From Carboxylicivirga fragile (GTDB taxonomy: Bacteria; Bacteroidota; Bacteroidia; Bacteroidales; Marinilabiliaceae), in the NCBI GenBank assembly GCA_025499625.1, contig JAFMVD010000002.1:1-64000 (forward strand): DNA of 64,000 bases, in the 5' to 3' direction. The notes under the pieces are model-generated. The model did not search any database, was not told where the DNA came from, and worked only from the letters and a program-made list of their open reading frames with translations. Positions 34,698 through 43,906 of the stretch are shown here, piece after piece. Positions within the stretch are counted from its first letter, which is position 1. The number at the start of each line of letters is the position of its first letter. Position numbers and translations under genes: made by a program.

Positions 34698-36962
34698 TTA
34701 TTCAACAATAATTTCATCAGAGAATAACCAAGCCTTACCTCCAGCTGCAGGATGCCAATCAGGACAAACGCCTACACTTTCAGCTACAATTTTTACATAC
34801 TTGGCCTGTACTGGTTCAAATTCTTTAGGATACTCCAGCACCTCATTCACATCACTCTCTATAACACCCGGACTAAAAACAGCCACCTCAGTATAGTTCT
34901 CACCATCAAGCGACACTAAATAACGCACTTCCTTTGGGCCAAATACCCAACCCATAGGCTGGTTTTTAAAACGTGTAGTGATTTTTGAAACTTCAGTCAC
35001 TTCACCTAAGTCAATGTTTACATCCACTGGCTTTTCTTCAACACCAACCATTACACCTAAAAAGCCATTGGTTAAACCATACTTACCCCCACCATCGTAC
35101 TGTGGTGCATAAGCATGTTTAAGCTCATAGGGCTTACCAAAAGCTTTATGAAACTTTATTTCTTTCTCAGAAATCATATTAACCTCACCATTTTCTTTGA
35201 ACTGGCAAGCTTTGATATGAACATTCTTATTGATAACAAATGATTCCGAATATATTTGACTTGCCTTAGTTGGCGTTGATCCATCCGTTTCAAAAAAGAT
35301 TGGATCTGGTCGCTCAGCTATAAACTCAATCTTTGCAGACTTATCAGCATAGTTAGGTTCCACGTTGATGCCTACATGATAACTTATATCACCAGGAATA
35401 ATATTGTATTTCTCCAATGTCTTTAATTTAGACTGAACACGTCCGTAAAACTCTTCCCATGGTCGTTGTGCAGGACTCCATCCCACTTCGGCAATAGCAT
35501 AAACACGTGGGAATAAATTATACTCGATATGCTTAAATTTAGGCATGTACTCCGACCACATGTTTCCTTGAACACCTATGATATGAGCACGGTTACCTTC
35601 TGAAATATCTGCAGGAATAACCGGAAAAGTATATACATCGCGAAGTGTGCGTATACCCGGATGTCCAGGCGACTCTTCTCTGTGATTCTGTGTATGGTTA
35701 AAGTAATATGGAAACATCGGAGTCATCACCACATCATGACCTGCCTGAGCTGCCTTAATACCACCTGCTACTCCTCGCCACGACATAACAGCAGCATTAG
35801 GAGCCAATCCACCGTCTAGTATCTCATCCCAACCAATCAATCGACGACCGTTAGCATTCAAATATTTTTCAATACGTTTCACAAAATAACTCTGCAACTC
35901 ATGCTCGTCGTGTGCACCTTCAGCTTCCATACGCTTTCGGCAATCGGGGCAAGCTAACCAAGTATCTTTTGGTGTTTCATCACCACCAATGTGTATAAAC
36001 TCTGCTGGAAACAATTCAAGTGTTTCAGCTAAAACATCTTCTAAGAATTGAAAAGTTGACTCTTTACCAGCACAATAAACACCAGCTGACACACCTGCCT
36101 GATCCCAAATCTCAAGATCGCCAGCATTGTCGCAATAATACTCAGGATAGGCTACCAATGCAGCTGCCGAATGGCCAGGCAATTCTATCTCGGGAACAAC
36201 CGTGATATTACGTTGAGCAGCATAGGCAACAATATCCTTAACTTGATCTTGTGTGTAGAAACCACCATATGGCTCCGTGTTGGCTGTATTCAACCCTTTT
36301 TTCTGATTTGCTTCAAAGCCAACTTTCTCCCGCCACGCTCCTATCTCAGTAAGCTTAGGATACTTTTTTATCTCAAGTCTCCATCCTTGATCATCCATTA
36401 AGTGCCAATGAAATGTATTGAGCTTATTCATTGCCATGTAATCAAGAAAGCGTTTAATTTCATTTACCGTAAAGAAGTGACGAGACACATCAAAGTGCAT
36501 TCCCCTCCATTTAAAACGAGGATAATCCGTTATTTCAAGGAATGGAATTTTAACAACATTGTTCTCATCAACACTTATCAATTGACGTAATGTTTGTGCA
36601 GCATACACCAAACCTCCCTGATCTTTTGCCTTTGCGGTTACCCCTTGGTTTGAAATACTAAGCAGATAACCTTCATTTTTAACATCAAGGTCCTGATTTA
36701 GTTCAAAGCGTATTTTTCCTGTTTCAGAAAACTTAAACTCAATACCCGATTCTTGCTTAACTAGTCCATTAAGGTATTGTCCAAAGGCTGGATCAATGTT
36801 TTGTAAACTCACATTGAGGTCTGCTGAACTCAAGAGCAATGCACCTTCCGCCTGCTCCAACTCCACTGGGTAAGGTATTAAATTCAACTCTTCTACTTTT
36901 TGTTTAGTTGTGCATGCAGCCAATAAAACACCAGCTATCACAATCAAAAGAAAATGTCTCAT
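34698..36962 (-). CDS. Beta-N-acetylhexosaminidase, GH20 family, lipoprotein
   Basis: The enzyme removes terminal GlcNAc or GalNAc from glycans such as chitin oligomers or host mucins. A lipoprotein signal (MRHFLLIVIAGVLLAACTTK, Cys17) is followed by the GH20b-type N-terminal domain with LIPYPVELEQAEGALLLSS. The catalytic barrel contains FHWHLMDDQGWRLEI and HIGGDETPKDTW with the Asp-Glu catalytic pair. The C-terminal part, after about residue 540, has a chitobiase-type segment and a F5/8-type C module (MGWVFGPKEVRYLVSLDG). At 754 residues it is typical for Bacteroidota. It lies 65 bases after a second glycosidase-like lipoprotein gene on the same strand. Confidence 0.95.
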   Translation of the reverse strand: MRHFLLIVIAGVLLAACTTKQKVEELNLIPYPVELEQAEGALLLSSADLNVSLQNIDPAFGQYLNGLVKQESGIEFKFSETGKIRFELNQDLDVKNEGYLLSISNQGVTAKAKDQGGLVYAAQTLRQLISVDENNVVKIPFLEITDYPRFKWRGMHFDVSRHFFTVNEIKRFLDYMAMNKLNTFHWHLMDDQGWRLEIKKYPKLTEIGAWREKVGFEANQKKGLNTANTEPYGGFYTQDQVKDIVAYAAQRNITVVPEIELPGHSAAALVAYPEYYCDNAGDLEIWDQAGVSAGVYCAGKESTFQFLEDVLAETLELFPAEFIHIGGDETPKDTWLACPDCRKRMEAEGAHDEHELQSYFVKRIEKYLNANGRRLIGWDEILDGGLAPNAAVMSWRGVAGGIKAAQAGHDVVMTPMFPYYFNHTQNHREESPGHPGIRTLRDVYTFPVIPADISEGNRAHIIGVQGNMWSEYMPKFKHIEYNLFPRVYAIAEVGWSPAQRPWEEFYGRVQSKLKTLEKYNIIPGDISYHVGINVEPNYADKSAKIEFIAERPDPIFFETDGSTPTKASQIYSESFVINKNVHIKACQFKENGEVNMISEKEIKFHKAFGKPYELKHAYAPQYDGGGKYGLTNGFLGVMVGVEEKPVDVNIDLGEVTEVSKITTRFKNQPMGWVFGPKEVRYLVSLDGENYTEVAVFSPGVIESDVNEVLEYPKEFEPVQAKYVKIVAESVGVCPDWHPAAGGKAWLFSDEIIVE

Positions 36963-37027
36963 ATCAATTCTTCTTTATAGTTGCTTTGCCAAAAACAACA
37001 CTCTCCATTAATATATAATATTCTACT

Positions 37028-38101
37028 CTACCAATTATCTATTTCATATGCCAGCGCTTCCCAATGCTTATCGCTAAAGCTATAAGGCGTAAATAAACAT
37101 ACACCTTTGGCTCCGCCCTTCTTAGATGATCGGATGGCTGTTTTAAAATCCTTTATGTTCTGTAAGGATGGAACGAATATCCCACTGTACAAAGGCTTAT
37201 TATTACCAATAGCCATTGTCCCCTCTGCACATGCAGTCCTAATCCAATCTGGCGATTCTTCATAAAAACTATGATAGTTCATCGGATAATAGGCGTCCAG
37301 ATTCCAAGAACTCCAATCTTGACGAACCAGATTACGAGCAATATCAGGCGTTGGAAAAACAGCAGCCGTTACCTTAATGCCTTTGGCACGCACAGCCTTG
37401 GTCAACTGCTCAACGGTTTCATTCACCATGTCGTATCTAAACTGTCGCCATTTTTCATTGTCAGGTGCCGAATCTCCCAATCTTGATGCATCTTCACCTG
37501 TCTTAAGTTTATAAGTTTCCACACAATTATCGCAATAGCAAAAGTCAAATTCGGCATGCTCCTTATCCATCACCAAATTGTATTTCTCCCAAAGTTGAGT
37601 TGGTAAAATTACATCGGAATGCCTAATGTAATCCAAATGTACACCATCTATATTTGGAACACTAGCCAAATCTTCAACTAACTCCGTTAAATAATCTCGT
37701 ACTTCCTGTTTGCTCGGGCAAAGCCATTTATAATAATATACGTAGGGTTGATCTTCGGCTGTTGATTTTCCATCACGACTAACGGTATACCAATCTTTAT
37801 GCTCATTTAATAAGGTATTATCATATCTGCGCATAATATTTTGCCAAGCATGCAATTCTAAACCATGCTTGTGTGCCAAGCTTACAACTTTTGGATATTT
37901 CTGTAGTGTTGTTTGATACATCACCCCGGTTATACCCGCATCTTTAAGTTTCACAAACATCTTCTCCAGCTCAACATTATTCTCAATCTTCCCTTCTCCC
38001 ATCCAAACGTAATGTTGCGACAACTGCTTTTGGCAAGCCGTCAGAAATAACAACATTACAATTATTACGAGACCCAATAATTTGTTCCACCACTTCATCA
38101 T
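37028..38101 (-). CDS. Glycosidase-like lipoprotein (GHL10/family 10-like TIM barrel)
   Basis: A lipoprotein signal (LVIIVMLLFLTAC, Cys23) is followed by a TIM-barrel protein. Segments such as GVMYQTTLQKYPKVV, HAWQNIMRRYDN, GVHLDYIRHSDVI and DAYYPMNYHSFYEESPDW recall the putative GHL10/DUF187-like glycosidases. HLDYIR includes an Asp at the position often catalytic in such barrels. A cysteine cluster FCYCDNC lies near residue 190. At 357 residues it fits one barrel. It precedes the GH20 gene by 65 bases on the same strand. I infer a role in hydrolysing an N-acetylhexosamine-containing glycan, with the substrate unproven. Confidence 0.7.
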   Translation of the reverse strand: MMKWWNKLLGLVIIVMLLFLTACQKQLSQHYVWMGEGKIENNVELEKMFVKLKDAGITGVMYQTTLQKYPKVVSLAHKHGLELHAWQNIMRRYDNTLLNEHKDWYTVSRDGKSTAEDQPYVYYYKWLCPSKQEVRDYLTELVEDLASVPNIDGVHLDYIRHSDVILPTQLWEKYNLVMDKEHAEFDFCYCDNCVETYKLKTGEDASRLGDSAPDNEKWRQFRYDMVNETVEQLTKAVRAKGIKVTAAVFPTPDIARNLVRQDWSSWNLDAYYPMNYHSFYEESPDWIRTACAEGTMAIGNNKPLYSGIFVPSLQNIKDFKTAIRSSKKGGAKGVCLFTPYSFSDKHWEALAYEIDNW

Positions 38102-38387
38102 GTCATTTTATGCATTGAGTTCACAATTTCAAACAATAAATTTGAAGTTGGAAATATACAGGCGATTGATTTAGGTAAATTGTAATCTTGTTACAGATAA
38201 TTGCACAATTGTGCCAAGTGCAACACAAATGCTATTTGCATGTTTACATTACCACAGCAAGTCTATACTTTTAGTTAAAGTTACCCCATTAGAGCATCAT
38301 ATTTTATTTCTATTTTCGTTGTGATTTTAAACAAAATACTCAAAGCATTGTACAAATTGTAATATCGTACTAAAATCGATCGTTCTA

Positions 38388-39944
38388 ATGATAAACCTGA
38401 ATAATAAAAAACACATATACAGTATCGCTTGGTTGGCTGGTGTGTTACCTGTTGTATATTTAATGTGCAATACCTCTTTAAGAGAACGAAACTGTTTGCC
38501 CAACAAACCTATACTTCTTAAACTGACAGCTTATCTTTTTGCAGCGGGCACCTATTATGCTTTAATTCTTTTGGGCAAACAACTTGTTATTGACACCAGT
38601 TTGTTTGATTCCAAATACCTTTCCATTGCTGCCATATTTTTACTTTTCATGGCTTTACAGTTACTTTTGTCCTCGTTATTTTTAAAAATAAGCGAAAGAT
38701 TCTTTGCTGATGCCTTTGACTTTTCCGATACCATTTCTAATAAAACGCTTTGGTTCTATTTCATACTTACAAGCTCTGTAAGCATTGCGATGACCGCTTA
38801 TTTATTTAATTACGGCCCCTTCCAATTTACATTTTCGGCCATTTATGTTGTCGCTAACATTTACTTATACTCACAGATAAAACATGTCTTTAAAACAAAT
38901 GTCCAAACATATGTTTTTACAACTCTGTTTGTTATTATAAGCAGTGCCTTTCCTATTAGTAACAGTGCTTTTGCACACATCGAAATTCCAATTGCCAAAG
39001 CAATCGTTTTTGTTGGATACTACTATGCGCCATTTATACTGTATGCTATTTTATTGTTTCTAGTATGGAATGGTATTAAGCACTCTATCTTACTTATTTC
39101 AAAGAACAAAAAACTACGCAGCACATTGCAAACCAATAAAAGGATAATTGCTTTAATCATTTTAGGCACTACCCTTGCAATTGAAATATTTGGCATATTT
39201 AATTTTAACAACACCAGAATTATCTCCTACAAAATAGAGCTAGCTAATAAGACAAGTGAGCTAAAAGATTTTAAAATTATTTTCGCTGCCGATAGCCACT
39301 TTAGCGAAATCACCAACCATTATTTTATCGAACAATTTATTGATAAAATAAATGCTCAGAACGCTGATATCATATTCTTTGTAGGTGATATATTTGAATC
39401 GAGCAGGGCAAATGAAGAAATGGCATTTATTCAAAATCAACTAAAGCAAATTAAATCAAAATACGGAGTATTTGCAGTTGAGGGGAATCACGAAAATTAC
39501 AACAAAATAAATAATGCGGCCTATTTTGCCAACTCTAACATAGAACTCTTAAGCGACACTACAATTATTATTAACAATACCATTCAAGTAATTGGCAGAC
39601 TCGACAAACGTAATCCCAAGCGAAGAGAACTTGATGAACTTACAAATGATATTCGATCAGATCTGCCTACCATATTATTGGACCATCAACCCCCAAATAA
39701 ATTAGAAGCCTATCCCAAAGCCGATATTTCTTTATCTGGCCATACACACAATGGACAGTTGTTTCCTCTAAATTTTATTGTTGATTATATTTACGAATTA
39801 TCGTGGGGACATCAGAAAGTTGAGAATACTCACTTCTTTGTTACCTGTGGTGCACAAGGCTGGGGACCGCAAGTCAAGATAGGTAGTCGTTCCGAAATAG
39901 TAGAATTAAACATCAACTCTTCAACTCAAACGGTTTCAAATTAA
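38388..39944 (+). CDS. Membrane-anchored metallophosphoesterase
   Basis: The N-terminal half (about residues 10-270) has seven or eight predicted membrane helices. The C-terminal half is a calcineurin-type phosphoesterase: IIFAADSHFSEI (first Asp/His), FFVGDIFES (bridging Asp), VEGNHENYN, LLDHQPP and SGHTHNGQLFPLNF. The metal-binding pattern D-x-H / GD / GNHE / GHTH is complete. Similar membrane-bound proteins include the YaeI/YkuE type, which act on lipid substrates. At 518 residues it is long because of the membrane domain. It is separated from the glycosidase-like gene by 286 bases (divergent). Confidence 0.85.
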   Translation: MINLNNKKHIYSIAWLAGVLPVVYLMCNTSLRERNCLPNKPILLKLTAYLFAAGTYYALILLGKQLVIDTSLFDSKYLSIAAIFLLFMALQLLLSSLFLKISERFFADAFDFSDTISNKTLWFYFILTSSVSIAMTAYLFNYGPFQFTFSAIYVVANIYLYSQIKHVFKTNVQTYVFTTLFVIISSAFPISNSAFAHIEIPIAKAIVFVGYYYAPFILYAILLFLVWNGIKHSILLISKNKKLRSTLQTNKRIIALIILGTTLAIEIFGIFNFNNTRIISYKIELANKTSELKDFKIIFAADSHFSEITNHYFIEQFIDKINAQNADIIFFVGDIFESSRANEEMAFIQNQLKQIKSKYGVFAVEGNHENYNKINNAAYFANSNIELLSDTTIIINNTIQVIGRLDKRNPKRRELDELTNDIRSDLPTILLDHQPPNKLEAYPKADISLSGHTHNGQLFPLNFIVDYIYELSWGHQKVENTHFFVTCGAQGWGPQVKIGSRSEIVELNINSSTQTVSN

Positions 39945-39949
39945 AGATT

Positions 39950-39957
39950 TATCTTTG
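39950..39957 (+). promoter_or_regulatory. Candidate promoter -7 box for the nitrilase gene
   Basis: TATCTTTG matches TAnnTTTG exactly and lies 51 bases before the nitrilase ATG. No TTTG is seen at the proper distance upstream. If it is used, the nitrilase-NudC block starts its own transcript. Confidence 0.45.
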
Positions 39958-40008
39958 CAATAGGTATCAACTGATATCGTATGAGATAAAACTTAAACCT
40001 GAACCAAA

Positions 40009-40950
40009 ATGAATTTAGCTGTTGCTCAATTTCAACCCAAAGATGGGGATAAAACCTACAATCTTTCAGTTATTCGTAATTTAACAAAGAAAGCAAAGGA
40101 AGAAGGGGCTGATGTAATTAGCTTTCATGAAATGTCGATTACTGCCTACACTTTCACAAAGGATCTTACTTTTGATGAAATAAGCGAGTTGGCTGAAGAA
40201 GTGCCAAATGGAAGCAGTACTAATGCCCTCATAAACATCTCGAAAGAATTTGATATTCCTATCCTGGCAGGGCTCGTAGAAAAAGAAAACAAGCATATCT
40301 ACAACACATACATTTGCGTAGATAAAAAAGGAGTCGTCGCTAAATTTCGAAAAATTCATCCATTCATAAGCAAACACATGTCGGCAGGCAATGAGTATTG
40401 CGTGTTTGATTTATTGGGATGGAAGTGTGGCATACTAATTTGTTACGACAATAATGTGGTTGAAAACGTAAGAGCCACAAGCCTACTTGGTGCTGAATTA
40501 ATATTTGCCCCGCATGTTACCGGATGTACACCATCGGCGATGCCTGGCCGCGATTATGTAGACGACAAACTTTGGCAAAACCGGGAAACTGATCCTGTTG
40601 CATTACGCTTAGAATTTGATGGCCCCAAAGGAAGACGATGGCTGATGCGTTGGCTCCCGGCACGCGCCTACGATAATGGTGTATTTTATGCTTTTACTAA
40701 CCCCATTGGCTACGATGGCGAGCATTTGAAAAATGGCAACTCAATGATTCTCGACCCATATGGAGAAGTATTATCCGAAATTAAATCATTTGACGACGCC
40801 ATCACCATTGCCAAAATCAACAAAGAAAAGATTGAGCTTTCTGGTGGACATAGATACAAAAAAGCGCGTAGGCCAGAACTCTATAAAAACATTATTGGAG
40901 CCAATCACACACCCGACACAACACCCGTTTGGTTAAACGACGATAAATAA
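40009..40950 (+). CDS. Nitrilase-superfamily carbon-nitrogen hydrolase
   Basis: The Glu-Lys-Cys triad of the superfamily is visible: ISFHEMSITAY contains the Glu, VVAKFRKIHPF the Lys, and GILICYDNNVVENVR the nucleophilic Cys. AELIFAPHVTGC and a conserved RAYDNGVFYAFTNPIGYDG segment follow. At 313 residues it is standard for aliphatic amidase or N-carbamoyl hydrolase-type members. The substrate cannot be decided. It ends seven bases before the NudC gene, so the two are one message. Confidence 0.88.
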   Translation: MNLAVAQFQPKDGDKTYNLSVIRNLTKKAKEEGADVISFHEMSITAYTFTKDLTFDEISELAEEVPNGSSTNALINISKEFDIPILAGLVEKENKHIYNTYICVDKKGVVAKFRKIHPFISKHMSAGNEYCVFDLLGWKCGILICYDNNVVENVRATSLLGAELIFAPHVTGCTPSAMPGRDYVDDKLWQNRETDPVALRLEFDGPKGRRWLMRWLPARAYDNGVFYAFTNPIGYDGEHLKNGNSMILDPYGEVLSEIKSFDDAITIAKINKEKIELSGGHRYKKARRPELYKNIIGANHTPDTTPVWLNDDK

Positions 40951-40957
40951 ACACTTA

Positions 40958-41785
40958 ATGATCCAGGATATATTTCCACACACATTGAATAATGAATACA
41001 TAGCTACGAAGGATATCCGAGATGAAGACTATGTGTTTTATTTTAGGGATAAATCGTTGTTGCTATTACAAAATAGCAATACACTTAAACTCCCAAGGAA
41101 AAGTGATTTTGAGAACATTGGCACCAATGGGGTATTTATTTTTAAGCTAGATGGTTTTAATTGCTTCTTAGTTTGGGATTGCCCAACTCATATTACAACA
41201 AAATTCAGCTACCATGAAATTAATTCAGACACAATAAAAACTCACAAAACGATTGACTACACCAGCATGGTTGCTTATCAACTGTGCACATGGTACAGGC
41301 AACATAAATTTTGTGGTTCATGTGGTTCACCAACGCAATTAAAAACTGATGAAAGAGCCATCGTATGTCCATCATGCAAAACAACTCAATACCCTCAAAT
41401 TTCACCAGCCATTATAGTTGGCATTTTTAGTAAGGATAAAATTTTGCTTGCTAGAGGTAAAAATTTTAGAAACAATATGTATTCGCTGGTAGCTGGTTAT
41501 GTTGATATTGGCGAATCGATAGAAGATACCGTAAAGCGCGAGGTAAAAGAAGAAGTCGGACTTGACATTGCAAATATCCGTTATTACAGCAGCCAACCTT
41601 GGCCTTATTCTGGTTCAATGATGATTGGTTTTATTGCGGATGGTGACGATACGCAAGCCATAAAAGTAGACGACAAGGAAATAGTAGATGCAGCATGGTT
41701 CTCTCGGGATAATTTACCCAATTACCCAACTGAAAGAAGTATTGCAGGTGAAATAATTAATAAGTTTATTAGGAAACAATTATAA
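40958..41785 (+). CDS. nudC: NADH pyrophosphatase NudC (NUDIX hydrolase)
   Basis: NudC hydrolyses NAD(H) to NMN(H) and AMP and can decap NAD-capped RNA. The zinc ribbon is FCGSCGSP and later VCPSCK. The NUDIX box is GYVDIGESIEDTVKREVKEE, with the required REVKEE glutamates. Just after it comes SQPWPYSGS, the signature that separates NudC from other NUDIX enzymes. At 275 residues it is full length. It follows the nitrilase by seven bases. Confidence 0.95.
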   Translation: MIQDIFPHTLNNEYIATKDIRDEDYVFYFRDKSLLLLQNSNTLKLPRKSDFENIGTNGVFIFKLDGFNCFLVWDCPTHITTKFSYHEINSDTIKTHKTIDYTSMVAYQLCTWYRQHKFCGSCGSPTQLKTDERAIVCPSCKTTQYPQISPAIIVGIFSKDKILLARGKNFRNNMYSLVAGYVDIGESIEDTVKREVKEEVGLDIANIRYYSSQPWPYSGSMMIGFIADGDDTQAIKVDDKEIVDAAWFSRDNLPNYPTERSIAGEIINKFIRKQL

Positions 41786-41821
41786 GAATACGGACAACAT
41801 CTGTATTTTTAACGATCAGTT

Positions 41822-42169
41822 ATGAGCGACTTAGTAAAAAATATCACAAACGGCAGAATGCTTAAAAATAATGGAAGCTGGATGTATTGCGACAAATGCA
41901 ATAAAACCATAGGCTACCTTTGTTATTCTACCTACCAATCTTTTAATTATCGCTTTAAATGCAAATGTGGTTCTGAGGGATCATTTTACCTCTCCTACCC
42001 ATCTGACAAAGTAGAATCTAACTCCGACAATGCTCTTAAACAAATTAAAAATAGGCTTTGCTGTCCCAACGATGATTCACCATTATTCACCATCGTAAGT
42101 AAAAACATTGATTCAGTCGATTATTCCGTTACTTGCAAAAAGTGCCTAAAAAACTACACAAATGAATGA
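41822..42169 (+). CDS. Zinc-ribbon hypothetical protein
   Basis: The 115-residue product contains a zinc-ribbon-like arrangement: MYCDKCNKTI near residue 22, then FKCKCGSE, and at the C-terminus LCCPND and VTCKKCLKNY. It probably binds one or two zinc ions as a small nucleic-acid or protein adaptor. I do not recognise a family. Its 3' end overlaps the DUF3795 gene by eight bases, so the two are likely translationally coupled. Confidence 0.7.
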   Translation: MSDLVKNITNGRMLKNNGSWMYCDKCNKTIGYLCYSTYQSFNYRFKCKCGSEGSFYLSYPSDKVESNSDNALKQIKNRLCCPNDDSPLFTIVSKNIDSVDYSVTCKKCLKNYTNE

Positions 42170-42497
42170 GCCATATTTCAAATACGTTGGTTTTGTTCCT
42201 CCTTGTGGCATATACTGTGGGAGCTGCCCCAATTATGTTCGGAAAAAGAATACTTGCGAAGGAGCCCAAATAGCTTGTAAAGAAAGAAAATGCAAAAACA
42301 TATACCATTGCTGCATTGAAAAAAAAGGACTTGAGTTCTGCCACGAATGCAACTCATACCCCTGCAGCAAATTCAAAACCTTTGCTCATCGTTGGCTAAA
42401 ATATGGCCAAAACCTAATAATCAATCAGGAAAGAATTAAAAAAATAGGAAAAGAGCAGTTTCTGAGTGAAATGAACAAAGTGAATAAAATTTCATAA
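42162..42497 (+). CDS. DUF3795 family cysteine-rich protein
   Basis: The 111-residue protein begins FVPPCGIYCGSCPNYVRKK and continues with CEGAQIACKERKCKNIYHC and FCHECNSYPCSKF. The many paired cysteines match DUF3795, a family presumed to bind metal or an iron-sulfur cluster. No further function is known. It overlaps the zinc-ribbon gene at its start. The start at 42162 is supported by the overlap and by the conserved early Cys. Confidence 0.85.
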   Translation: MNEPYFKYVGFVPPCGIYCGSCPNYVRKKNTCEGAQIACKERKCKNIYHCCIEKKGLEFCHECNSYPCSKFKTFAHRWLKYGQNLIINQERIKKIGKEQFLSEMNKVNKIS

Positions 42498-42561
42498 AAA
42501 CATACAAAGCTTGTAAGGTTTTAGCTTTAATTGCGACTCAATACCAATTAAAGTTGAAACC

Positions 42562-43278
42562 ATGCACATATCATTTGCTTCAATAATACTATTTCTATTT
42601 CATCAAACGGCAATAACGCTACCTGTCGAGCTAGTACAACTCAGCTCCAAAAGCTTTAGTCAATATACGAGCAACAAGCAAGTTACTTTAATAGATGTAA
42701 GAACCATCGGTGAATACAAAAATGGACACATAGAAAATTCAAATCAATTAAACTTCTACTCACCCAACTTTAAACGTAAACTTCTTTTGCTTCCGAAAGA
42801 AGAAGCCATATTCCTATACTGCAACACTGGTTATCGTAGCGAACGTGCCGCTAAATATCTAGTGAAAAATGGATACTCGAAAGTGTATAATCTGGAGTTT
42901 GGAATTATGGAGTGGCAAGCTCAGGATAAACCCATCATAATCGATAAAGATGCTAGTCCAGATATTACCGACAAATATACGCCAGATGAGTTTGAAACAC
43001 TTATCAAGTCTCATCCTCAAGTGTTAATCGACTTCTATGCGCCTTGGTGTGCCCCCTGTCAAAAAATGCTCCCTTTGATCGACAGTTTAAAAACTAATTA
43101 TCATGGTAAAATCAACATCGTTAAAATCAATGCTGACGCCAGCAAGCGTCTGATGAAGAAATTAAACATTGTTGGTGTCCCTCGCCTTTACTTTTATAAG
43201 GAAGGTAATCTACAATACATTCACAAAGGCGCCTCAAACAGAAAAGACATAGAAACTCTGATAAGAGATAATTTTTAA
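42562..43278 (+). CDS. Periplasmic rhodanese-thioredoxin fusion
   Basis: The protein has an N-terminal hydrophobic segment (about residues 5-20) that looks like a signal peptide. A rhodanese domain follows (VTLIDVRTIGEYKNGHIENS, active site LYCNTGYRSERA with catalytic Cys). A thioredoxin domain ends the protein (DFYAPWCAPCQKMLPLID, with Pro in IVGVPRLYFYK). The active CxxC is present. The fusion would let a persulfide on the rhodanese be reduced by the attached thioredoxin. At 238 residues both domains are complete. It is upstream of the peroxiredoxin gene by 12 bases. Confidence 0.9.
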   Translation: MHISFASIILFLFHQTAITLPVELVQLSSKSFSQYTSNKQVTLIDVRTIGEYKNGHIENSNQLNFYSPNFKRKLLLLPKEEAIFLYCNTGYRSERAAKYLVKNGYSKVYNLEFGIMEWQAQDKPIIIDKDASPDITDKYTPDEFETLIKSHPQVLIDFYAPWCAPCQKMLPLIDSLKTNYHGKINIVKINADASKRLMKKLNIVGVPRLYFYKEGNLQYIHKGASNRKDIETLIRDNF

Positions 43279-43290
43279 AAGAACTATATC

Positions 43291-43896
43291 ATGAAGACAA
43301 TACAGCTCATAACAATACTAGCACTATTCAGCATAAATGCAATTGGTCAGGAAAAAAGGTCAGCCAAAGATGCTGTTGGATTACAAGTAGGCGATGCGGT
43401 TAAGAACTTTTCAGCAAAAGACATGAATGGGGATATGTACGAACTAAAAGAAGAACTTAAAAAAGGCCCAATTGTGGTTATCTTCTATCGTGGCCAATGG
43501 TGCCCTGTCTGCAATCGCCACCTAAATACTCTACAAGAAAACTTGCAACTAATCTATGACAAAGGAGCTTCCGTGATAGCAATTTCGCCTGAAAAACCAG
43601 AATACCTTAAGATTAGCGCTGAGAAAACTAAAGCATCTTTTTCGCTACTTTACGACGAAGCATATGTAATTTCTGATATTTTCGATGTAACTTTCAGTCC
43701 GGACGCATTTACTAAGGCAAGCTACAATACTGTACTTGGGGCTAATTTAAAAAATGCCCATTCAGATGAGAGTCAGCGCTTACCCATACCTGCAACCTTT
43801 ATTATTGGGCAGGATGAAAAAATTATTTGGAGGCATTTTGATCCGAATTATAAAGAGCGATCAACTGTTGAAGACATAGTGAGTAATATCAAATAA
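43291..43896 (+). CDS. Secreted peroxiredoxin-like protein (AhpC/TSA)
   Basis: A signal peptide (MKTIQLITILALFSINAIG, cleaved near GQEKR) is followed by an AhpC/TSA fold. The opening QVGDAVKNFSAKDMNGD leads to VVIFYRGQWCPVCNRHLN, where the first Cys of CPVC is the likely peroxidatic residue. At 201 residues it suits an alkyl hydroperoxide reductase or bacterioferritin-comigratory-like protein. It lies between the rhodanese-thioredoxin fusion and the cupin gene with small gaps (12 and 10 bases), which places it in the same redox operon. Confidence 0.88.
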   Translation: MKTIQLITILALFSINAIGQEKRSAKDAVGLQVGDAVKNFSAKDMNGDMYELKEELKKGPIVVIFYRGQWCPVCNRHLNTLQENLQLIYDKGASVIAISPEKPEYLKISAEKTKASFSLLYDEAYVISDIFDVTFSPDAFTKASYNTVLGANLKNAHSDESQRLPIPATFIIGQDEKIIWRHFDPNYKERSTVEDIVSNIK

Positions 43897-43906
43897 AAGT
43901 GCTAAT

